The translations under genes and the position numbers were made by a program. Source: an uncultured Pseudomonadales bacterium (GTDB lineage Bacteria; Pseudomonadota; Gammaproteobacteria; Pseudomonadales; Pseudohongiellaceae). From it: a stretch of DNA of 64,000 nt. The notes under the pieces were generated by a model. It ran no database searches. It saw only the letters and a list, made by a program, of their open reading frames with translations, and was not told the DNA's origin. Below are positions 47,870 to 54,418 of this stretch, in pieces. Position 1 is the stretch's first letter. Every line of letters begins with the position of its first letter. Where the stretch lies: contig CASIAB010000007.1 in the NCBI GenBank assembly GCA_949372635.1, positions 62,001-126,000 of the forward strand, read 5' to 3'.

Positions 47870-48427
47870 TCAGTGCTGATGTCCGCCCGCGCCATGCACA
47901 TGGCCATGCGCAATCTCTTCTGCACTTGCATCGCGAATGCCTTCCACCTGCACTTCGTAGTAGAGAACTTTTCCTGCCAGAGGGTGATTGAAGTCGACGT
48001 CGGCATTAAATTTTCCAACCTTAAGAACAACAACCGCGCGCTTTCCTTGATTGGTTTCTACAGTCGCAGGCATGCCGGGTAATATTTTCTTTACCGGGCC
48101 AGGAAACTGTAGATGTTTGATAGGAACTCGCTGCGTAGAATTTGGACGGCGGAATCCATATGCATCATCTGGTTCCAGCGTAATCTCAATCGCGTCACCT
48201 ACTGTTTTGCCTTCCAGTGCTTTTTCCAACCCCACCACCACATTGTGAAACCCGTGCAGATAAGCCAGCGGCATACCTGAATGAGACTCCTCACGCCAAT
48301 CCCCACGATCGCCATCTACTCCCACTTCGGCCAACCGATAGTGAAAACTAACAACCTTGTTCATAGTGATAGCTTGCTCTGCTTTTTCTTTTGCTGCTTG
48401 TTTATCTGGTGAAAGTACTTCTGACAT
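47870..48427 (-). CDS. slyD: FKBP-type peptidyl-prolyl isomerase, SlyD-like
   Basis: 185-residue SlyD-type prolyl isomerase/chaperone. The FKBP and insert-in-flap domains show MPLAYLHGFHNVVVGLEKAL, ITLEPDDAYGFR and VDFNHPLAGKVLYYEV. A short His-rich tail, HGHVHGAGGHQH, should bind metal, as in nickel-handling SlyD. AGGAGAG sits 6 bp before ATG 48427, which supports this start and so an N-terminal extension of 21 residues ahead of the usual MNKVVSFHYRL opening. Confidence 0.92.
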   Translation of the reverse strand: MSEVLSPDKQAAKEKAEQAITMNKVVSFHYRLAEVGVDGDRGDWREESHSGMPLAYLHGFHNVVVGLEKALEGKTVGDAIEITLEPDDAYGFRRPNSTQRVPIKHLQFPGPVKKILPGMPATVETNQGKRAVVVLKVGKFNADVDFNHPLAGKVLYYEVQVEGIRDASAEEIAHGHVHGAGGHQH

Positions 48428-49289
48428 TTAGCTCTCCTGCGTGTGGAGGGGATTCTAGCAGATGATACGAGCTTATATGTAGTCGCTGCCCGCCGATACC
48501 ATCTGTTCATCATGCAAGTGCTGCGAAAAGTCCGGTAGCAGTAGCCATTCGCCGGTGGTACTTTCATATCAAGCCAAAGCAGATTGGGGGACTTTAATAA
48601 AGCATAACGACTCAGATTCCAAACTACCTGTGTCAGTGCTTGATGAAAGTAATCTGGATACTTATTTCCATAGACTCAATCAATATTCAGGACTTTCCTT
48701 CTCCTTACCGGAGCGGTAAGCACGTGCGCTCGGACCACTCATCGACGGCAGTACGCTATTACTCACCAAGACTTTAATACCCTAGCGGTTAAGAATTCGA
48801 ACAGCTAACGGTTTACCTTTGGCATCTTCCGAACTTTCTTGATCAAAAATGTCGCTCAACTAGACAATTTTCAAACAGATACGGAACTTCAATAGCATTC
48901 CCTGAATCGGAAATTGCTAGAAAAATTTTTAGAAGCAGCCGGCTTATTAAGCATGTATTTCCCCCGTTTTGAGTATTCGCTATGGCCTCTGATCCCGCTA
49001 AGGCAGGTCAAGTTTTTTGAATCGTCTAAGTCATCATTTGAAACAACATGACGTGATTATTACTCCGAATTCTATTTTCGGCCTATAAAAAGACTGGGGT
49101 CGGAGTCTCACTAACCCGCTGAACCCAATCTAGAGTGGCCTGTACAAAAACCAATACAGTGCAGACCCAGATTCGTGGATCTGTTCAGGGCGCAACTCCA
49201 GACAGAAATTGACTACATCTCGCCATGTGGCCGAAAGTGCTGAAATGGTGTATAATTTAAGGCTTTTGTAGCATTAGAGAAAGTTAAGC
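48428..49289 (+). other. 862-bp stretch without a supportable gene
   Basis: No frame on either strand shows a recognisable motif, and stops are dense throughout. Only the last 40 bp are interpretable: a TATAAT at 49251-49256 that may be the -10 of the small gene at 49290. The stretch resembles a fully eroded gene or ordinary spacer. Confidence 0.4.
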
Positions 49290-49466
49290 ATGGCAAATAA
49301 ATCAAAAAAAGACGCGGCTGTAAGTAATCGCGCAGATCTTGCACAGCACGTAGACACATTCTTAAAGTCAGGCGGTAAAGTTCAAGAAATCCCTTCTGGT
49401 GTTAGTGGTCAAACCTCGACCAGCGGCCCAAGACAGATAGTGCTTAGCCACAAAACCAGCTCTTAG
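49290..49466 (+). CDS. Small basic protein of unknown function (58 aa)
   Basis: A 58-codon gene starting at ATG 49290, with GAGAAAG upstream and a TATAAT at 49251-49256. The product is rich in Lys and Ser at the start. Its middle, HVDTFLKSGGKVQEIPSGVS, is a helix followed by a KVQxIPxGVSG turn. I recall that pattern from unnamed small proteins of other gammaproteobacteria, but no family name. No signal peptide or membrane helix. No partner gene can be inferred; both flanks are decayed DNA. Confidence 0.6.
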   Translation: MANKSKKDAAVSNRADLAQHVDTFLKSGGKVQEIPSGVSGQTSTSGPRQIVLSHKTSS

Positions 49467-49579
49467 TAACCTTGCTGTCGCTGCGCAGAGATTCTGAGCA
49501 GACGATCATTCTGTTTGCGTCGCCTTTACGTAATCCCTGCGAGGCTTCACTACGCACTCTGTTTTGCCCTGCCTTTGAG

Positions 49580-50333
49580 CTAGGGCTGGCTAATCTCGTA
49601 GCCCTTCTGTGAGAGCAAATCTAGCAGCCCGTTCTTGTCTACAATATGAGCCGCTCCGACTAGAACAAATTCAGTGTCCGCGTCTTGTAGCATCCTAACC
49701 GTCTGGAGAACCCATTTAAGGTTTCTTTGTAAAATCAGGGCTTCATAGAGCTCGGGCGCTTCTACCTTCATTCTTCCAAGAATAGCTTGGACAAGCCTTC
49801 AGAATCACCCGAACGCCAGGCACCGATCATACCGCCAATAACGCCGCCCGTTTCTGACAGGCCTCTTTAAAGAGAGAAGGATGAATTCGCTATAGTTACC
49901 CTTTCCCAATGCCGCGATAAGTCCTATTTGTTCCTGCACTCTCACCAATTGCCCTCCTGCTTTTCCACCACCGAGTGCCCGAGTGTGAAAGAACCCATCT
50001 ACTCCTTGAAGTGTAAAGCCCATACTTTGAAATACAAGGATCTGCAGGGTACTAATGAGAAGCTCGGGTTTAAATTCCCCCCAGTATTCCTATCGGCACC
50101 CCTGCAGCCTGCATATAGGCATAAAAGGGTTGTGTCGGCCTGGTCAAATTGATCTGACAGCAAGTAATCGCTAGGTCGCAATAAATACACCGTTCCACCG
50201 AGATAAATAACGTTGCCTCCCGATCGTACTGACCAGACAGATCCATATCTGCAATGGCCTGTGAAATGCCAAGTAGGGCCACACACACAAAAACTGCACA
50301 AGTTCGAAGAATCGACTCCACTGATTTTTGCAT
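49580..50333 (-). pseudogene. TraB/GumN family gene, multiply frameshifted
   Basis: Read on the minus strand from ATG 50333, the fragments line up with a TraB/GumN-type periplasmic protein. First comes a signal peptide (TCAVFVCVALLGISQAIAD). Then, in a second frame, SVWSVRSGGNVIYLGGTVYL with LLRPSDYLLSDQFDQAD. A third stretch is MGFTLQGVDGFFHTRALGGG. AWRSGD and LSKLFLEE follow. The C-terminal RNLKWVLQTVRML and FVLVGAAHIVDKNGLLDLL end at 49580. At least three frameshifts and one nonsense codon separate them, so no functional product is expected. The last fragment is open from 49771. Confidence 0.75.
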
Positions 50334-50505
50334 TTCTACTTCCTCCCACTAATAGCTACTACTTCTTCAAGCAATGTCAATTGCGCGACTTGCATTGCTT
50401 ATCTATTCAGGTATTTACTCTAAGATTTTACACCATTAAGCGTTAAAGGTAGCATGCTCGCAACTAGCGCAAAAGTGAATCAAGACACAGGCCGGCAATC
50501 CCACT

Positions 50506-50865
50506 ATGTCAAAATTAGTATTCAGACTGCGTAACGTTCCCACTGATGAGGCACAGGATATACGCGAGCTTTTAGAGGGCAATAACATTGCCTACTTCGA
50601 AACTTCGGCAGGTAACTGGGGAATTTCATTACCCGCTATATGGATACATGAATCTGAGAAATTCGAATTAACACGGCAATTGATAGATGAATATCAGATT
50701 GAGCGTACCAAGCGATTACGCAAAGAGTACCAATCGAGCAGAGCGGACGGCGGTGCGAAAACTATTTGGCAGAGCTTTAAAGAAAACCCACTCCGATTTA
50801 TCGCCTTTTCAGTGTTAATCGTCGTCATATTAATGATTTACATGCGGGTTTTTGTATTCTTCTGA
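50506..50865 (+). CDS. DUF6164 family membrane-anchored protein
   Basis: 119-residue protein of the DUF6164 group. The soluble N-terminal part is LVFRLRNVPTDEAQDIRELL, IAYFETSAGNWGISLPAIWI and LIDEYQIERTKRLRKEY. A C-terminal membrane helix (RFIAFSVLIVVILMIYMRVF) anchors it. Function unknown. It is the only intact-looking gene between 49.5 and 52.6 kb. Confidence 0.8.
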   Translation: MSKLVFRLRNVPTDEAQDIRELLEGNNIAYFETSAGNWGISLPAIWIHESEKFELTRQLIDEYQIERTKRLRKEYQSSRADGGAKTIWQSFKENPLRFIAFSVLIVVILMIYMRVFVFF

Positions 50866-50989
50866 GCTACTTCTCGAGAGCCGCGTCAGTAACTAGTTAA
50901 ATAGCTAGACCAGCTCACCAAATTCTCCCCGCTCATCGTTACTCGCGAGATTTAGCGAGGGGTCCTAATTGTCTGCAGAAAAATTGAGA

Positions 50990-51346
50990 TCATTTTTTAG
51001 GAGCACCCATATTTCTTCGCAACTCTTCGATGAACTGCAGGCCTATACCGCGAATTTTTACATCCAATCCAATCATAACGAATAATTTTAGATCTTCGTC
51101 TAGTTTTATTGACACTCCACTGACAGACGTATCCTAGATATCACGAGTGATAGCGCCCAAGAGTGGGCGGCTAAGGCTTGCCCAAAATTCTATCTCTACC
51201 CGCTTATTTCATCTTTTATTTATCATAAGTACCTTCTCACGTTGCTTTTTTTCTAGCCGCGATTCGATACTAGGCTTAAGTGGCTTTTGAATCCAATTGA
51301 ATTCATGGTTATTGTTTATCGTCTCGCTATCTGATCTGGCACGCAT
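50990..51346 (-). pseudogene. Possible PilZ-domain gene with two in-frame stops
   Basis: A single minus-strand frame of 119 codons from ATG 51346 to TGA 50990 shows a charged N-terminal helix (IESRLEKKQREKVLMINKR). NKRVEIEFWASLSRPLLGAITRDI and VSGVSIKLDEDLKLFVMIGL follow, then KIRGIGLQFIEELRRN. The RxxR-like start, the TRDIS-x-GV turn and the GIGLQF end resemble a PilZ (c-di-GMP-binding) domain. Two stops, TGA after NKR and TAG after TRDI, break it. The family call is tentative. Confidence 0.45.
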
Positions 51347-51520
51347 TTCTACACGCTATCTGAATAAAAACTCAGTCCTGTCATAAATATGGAAACTGAT
51401 CAGATCACTAATCTATTACGAACAGATTAATATTGATATTGCTGGAAGCCTTCTCAATAAAATTTCAGAGGGCTTTATCCAACAGCCGGCCATTTACCTG
51501 CTATTTATTTGCCACGACAC

Positions 51521-51549
51521 TTTACAGTGCTGGAATTGTGTTATATAAA
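51521..51549 (+). promoter_or_regulatory. Near-consensus sigma70 promoter in gene-poor DNA
   Basis: TTTACA (51521-51526) and TATAAA (51544-51549) are separated by exactly 17 bp. Each differs from consensus by one base. Transcription should start near 51556 and run into the structured stretch that ends at the terminator at 51804. Confidence 0.7.
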
Positions 51550-51555
51550 ATCGCT

Positions 51556-51804
51556 AGGTTTTTGTTAGTGGTTCTAACGGGGGGAATTTGCTAACAATAC
51601 TTAGCTACCCTGACATTAAAAAAGGAGGTGATCCCATCAATTATCAATCTATTAAGGGAGCCTCCAGTTACTTTATCTAAGTAAGAAGTTAGATACTTGA
51701 TCGGGTAATTGGAGAGGCATCGTCGATACTAGTTCGCGATTCCTTTGCTCCCAGTAAGTAGTAGATCCCGTTATCGCGTTCAGTGATAGCGGGATTTTCT
51801 TTTT
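51556..51804 (+). ncRNA. Candidate structured RNA with SD-like sequestering hairpin
   Basis: About 250 nt between a good promoter and a strong terminator, with no convincing ORF. Three hairpins precede the terminator. The first pairs TTGTTAG (51562-51568) with CTAACAA (51591-51597). The second pairs GGAGGT...TCCC (51624-51635) with GGGAG-CCTCC (51656-51665), ten pairs and a two-base bulge. The third pairs TATCTAA (51674-51680) with TTAGATA (51689-51695). The 13-mer AAGGAGGTGATCC (51622-51634) is fully complementary to the canonical 16S rRNA 3' end and lies in the second hairpin. It could be a ribosome- or CsrA-binding small RNA, or the leader of a tiny gene. In the second case an ATC at 51636 would be a mutated ATG for a 14-codon peptide. 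No known RNA family was recognised. Confidence 0.5.
51765..51804 (+). terminator. Strong rho-independent terminator
   Basis: A 13-bp stem with two G-T wobbles (51765-51777 with 51783-51795), a 5-nt loop GTTCA and the tail TTTTCTTTTT. It is the best terminator in the window and closes the structured transcript on the plus strand. Confidence 0.85.
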
Positions 51805-51829
51805 AGGGAAGAAATGATTTTACGCACAG

Positions 51830-52520
51830 CTAGCGAGCGCCGAGGTAAGTTCGCAGTATTGCTGGTAAATTCTTCTTGATCGATGCCCGCTGCAATTTCT
51901 ATTCTTGGACGGCTTCAATTTCTTTCAGAAAAATTACTTTACCAGATTCCTACACAGCTATGGGAATACCATGCTCGTAAAGTACTCGGTTCTTACTCAG
52001 TCTCGCGAACTGACGGTTAGGGGAAATTAGATTTAAAAAGATTAGCGGATCTACCTCTGTAAGACTGCAGTATTTAGGCTTGTTTGAATTGACTTGTTTC
52101 TTAATTTTGCGCAAAAATCCACCGCTTCACGGTGGACAAATTGCTTGCCACCAACATCTGCTTCAGTCCGGCCACCATGAATAGTGCCACGTAGGCGGAA
52201 ATAAGCCTCTCGAGTTGTTCCTCATCGAGAACATGCCAGTGCCGACTATTCGTTTGAGGTTAATCTAGCGCCTCGTCCGTTTCCAACAATCTCCACCTGC
52301 CCCCATCTTTAACGCCGAACATGGCCCGACGGCCTCACCCTTTATGCGCACTTAGCTTCTTTTTATTCGGGATTAACGGCGCACGTAAGCTGGTAAAGCT
52401 ATCGCTAATTATCGTAGCCATCGAAACGAGAGTGAGGGTTGCAATGTCGTAGCGAGAGCGATAGCTGCTTGAACACACGCAAGAACCGAATATTCGGGCT
52501 CCGCATTCATCAACGCTCAA
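51830..52520 (-). pseudogene. lhr: Remnant of a Lhr-type DEAD/DEAH helicase (C-terminal part)
   Basis: Minus-strand fragments in several frames match the C-terminal end of large Lhr-type helicases: DSFTSLRAPLIPNKKKL, then GGRWRLLETDEALD, WHVLDEEQLERL and FRLRGTIHGGRTEADVGGKQ with FVHREAVDF. Last come DPLIFLNLISPNRQFARLSK with NRVLYEHGIPIAV, and LPAILRTYLGAR just before 51830. Stops and frameshifts separate them. The helicase motor domains are absent: the plus-strand signal peptidase gene begins at 52590, so the upstream two thirds have been deleted or moved. Confidence 0.6.
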
Positions 52521-52589
52521 TCTCCCTCAAGCGAATTGACATGCTTGGAAGACCTGAGCTAGTTTAGAGGTCAATAAGGTGCAGAATTA

Positions 52590-53291
52590 ATGAATGATCT
52601 AAATAAAGCCAGTATTACGGAGCGTCTTGGCAGCAACCTGAATCTGTTTTGGAAGGAAAATAAACAATTTTTCTTATTGCTGATCTGCATCGTCTTTTTC
52701 AAGAGCGCAATTGCCGACCTAAGCTCTATCTCTGGCGCCTCTATGCAACCAACGCTACTCGATGGCGACAAGGTCTGGGTGAATAAGCTCGCCTACGACA
52801 TAAAGATACCCTTTACCGAGATATCCCTAGGCCAGCTCTCCGATCCTTGTGGCGGCGATGTAGTCATCATCGACTCTAAGAAGGCCAATAAGCGCCTTGT
52901 TAAGCGCATTGTCGGCGTGCCTGGCGACACCATATACATGCAAAACAACGCCCTTGTTATCAATGGTGAGGCCGCGCATTACGAGGTTCTCTCCAGAGAT
53001 GACGATTCCATTATCATTCTTGAAGAGCTCCCGGATAAAACGCATCAGGCGCGTTTGTCCAACCGCTTCGTCAGCCGAACCGCTCGCAGCTACGGACCTG
53101 CCGTGGTGCCTGAAGGCCAATACTTCGTGTTGGGAGACAATCGAGATAACAGCGCAGACAGTCGTGTCTACAGCTTCGTACCCAGAGAAGAAATCATCGG
53201 CCGCTCAAACTCCGTGGTTTTCTCTCTTGATAGTGACAATAACTATCTACCGCGTGGCGAGAGATTTCTCGCAGGCCTCGATCAAAATTAA
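52590..53291 (+). CDS. lepB: Signal peptidase I
   Basis: 233-residue type I signal peptidase that cuts exported proteins at the outer face of the inner membrane. One N-terminal membrane helix (FFLLLICIVFFKSAIADL) is followed by the nucleophile Ser-51 in ISGASMQPTLLDGD and the general base Lys-105 in NKRLVKRIVGVPGD. The C-terminal box is YFVLGDNRDNSADSRVY. It is shorter than E. coli LepB (324) and lacks the second helix, like many secondary SipS/LepB copies. A main lepB next to lepA may exist elsewhere. Confidence 0.92.
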   Translation: MNDLNKASITERLGSNLNLFWKENKQFFLLLICIVFFKSAIADLSSISGASMQPTLLDGDKVWVNKLAYDIKIPFTEISLGQLSDPCGGDVVIIDSKKANKRLVKRIVGVPGDTIYMQNNALVINGEAAHYEVLSRDDDSIIILEELPDKTHQARLSNRFVSRTARSYGPAVVPEGQYFVLGDNRDNSADSRVYSFVPREEIIGRSNSVVFSLDSDNNYLPRGERFLAGLDQN

Positions 53292-53507
53292 ACATTAATA
53301 AATTCAGCCCTGTTCCGCTGAATATGCAGCACTAGAGGGCTTCTATGGTAAATATTATGACTCACCGCATTGAAGCCGCTCATCAAATTCTAAGTAATTT
53401 AACTATCTTGAAATAAATTGGCATAAATCAGGTATTGTTAGTTATGCTTTAACATGCTCAAAAAGCGGGGCCAGGGCAAAAGTTTTGTTAAAACTCGCGA
53501 GGTAGTC

Positions 53508-54110
53508 ATGACTCAGAAAAACCAATCCCGCTTCTGCGTGATGAGAAGTTTGTTGCTTACCCTAACGTTGCTTGGAAGCTTCCCGGTTTCGACGGCACAG
53601 GATTTCGCCTGGGCTCCAGACTTTCCAGTAGGCGCATCGGTTCCGGAGATCTCAGCACAAGATCAAGATGGCAATGTTCAATTATTTGACGACTTAAAAG
53701 GCGAGAAGGGCATGCTCTTAATGATGAGCCGCTCCTTCGACTGGTGACCATACTGTAAAGCTCAGCTCGTGCAGCTGACTGAAATCAGTGATCAGATAGA
53801 AGCGATGGGCATCAATGTTATTGCCCTAACCTTTGATTCAGTGGAAATATTGAAGACCGTGCAGGAAGATCAGAACATTCAGTTCCCTCTTCTTCACGAT
53901 GAAGAAGTCACCCATGTGAACGCCTTCGGTATTCGTAATTTAGACTACGAACCAGGGCATCGAATACACGGTATACCATATCCAGGCATATTCCTGATCG
54001 ATTCAAACGGAGTCATTAAGGCCAAGTTTGCAGAAGAGAGATATCAAGATCGACCTCCCTTCGATGACATACTTGAGGCCGTCTCCAGACTTCAAGCGCC
54101 GCAGAACTAA
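53508..54110 (+). CDS. Probable selenocysteine-containing secreted redoxin (AhpC/TSA-like)
   Basis: One frame runs from ATG 53508 (GAGG upstream) to TAA 54110 with a single interruption, a TGA at 53745-53747. The predicted 200-residue protein has a signal peptide (MRSLLLTLTLLGSFPVSTAQ) and a thioredoxin-fold redoxin domain: FPVGASVPEISAQDQDGNVQ, then MLLMMSRSFDW-U-PYCKAQLVQL, INVIALTFDSVEILK and PYPGIFLIDSNGVIKAKF. The TGA is codon 80, exactly the first Cys of the family's W-C-P-Y/F-C motif, and Cys-83 is intact. Both sides are otherwise undamaged. A hairpin with a GU loop follows 20 nt later. Selenocysteine insertion is the favoured reading. The alternative, a plain Cys-to-stop mutation, is possible because the region holds other pseudogenes. 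Read as a stop, only a 79-residue fragment would form. Confidence 0.78.
53745..53778 (+). promoter_or_regulatory. Candidate bacterial SECIS hairpin after the in-frame TGA
   Basis: After TGA 53745-53747, TCAGCT (53762-53767) pairs perfectly with AGCTGA (53773-53778) around the loop CGTGC. The loop starts 20 nt past the TGA, inside the 16-37 nt range known for bacterial selenocysteine insertion elements, and contains G and U as SelB binding requires. The hairpin is short and lies inside the coding sequence, as expected in bacteria. Confidence 0.6.
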
Positions 54111-54418
54111 CGGGGAGACGAAAGGCTTTCCGTTAGTTTTTGTCGAACACTATCAGATATAGTGAACGCGGCACTCTCATCAAAAACCTACCCCGTGCAC
54201 AGCTCAATCCGGTCATACCTGAATATGCAAGGGACGCGGACCTATTCGTTGGGTAGCTCACCGCACTTCGAATAGCATTGTAATTCCTTGTCCTACTACC
54301 CTTTTCCCTTTGTCCGCATCAAATGTAATAATCTAGCCGCACGCAAGGCATGGTCCATGCTATCAAGATGTACCTAGCATAATTCAGTCAGTAATTTAAA
54401 AAATAGCCGAATGTAGAA
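54111..54418 (+). other. 308-bp spacer without a recognisable gene
   Basis: A weak inverted repeat, AACGG...CCGTT followed by AGTTTTTG (about 54109-54144), could terminate the redoxin transcript. The rest has no frame or motif that I can support. Confidence 0.35.

Noticed and set aside
47845-48567. Several open frames overlapping slyD on both strands
   Set aside because: They are shadows of the slyD reading frame; slyD has the strong ribosome site and clear homology.
48428-49289. Frames with weak protein-like stretches, e.g. around 48930-49010
   Set aside because: No family could be recognised in any frame, and stops are frequent.
51600-51640. Possible end of a 16S rRNA gene on the minus strand (AAGGAGGTGATCC)
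   Set aside because: Only the 13-nt tail matches; the sequence beyond it does not resemble 16S rRNA, so it is not an rRNA remnant.
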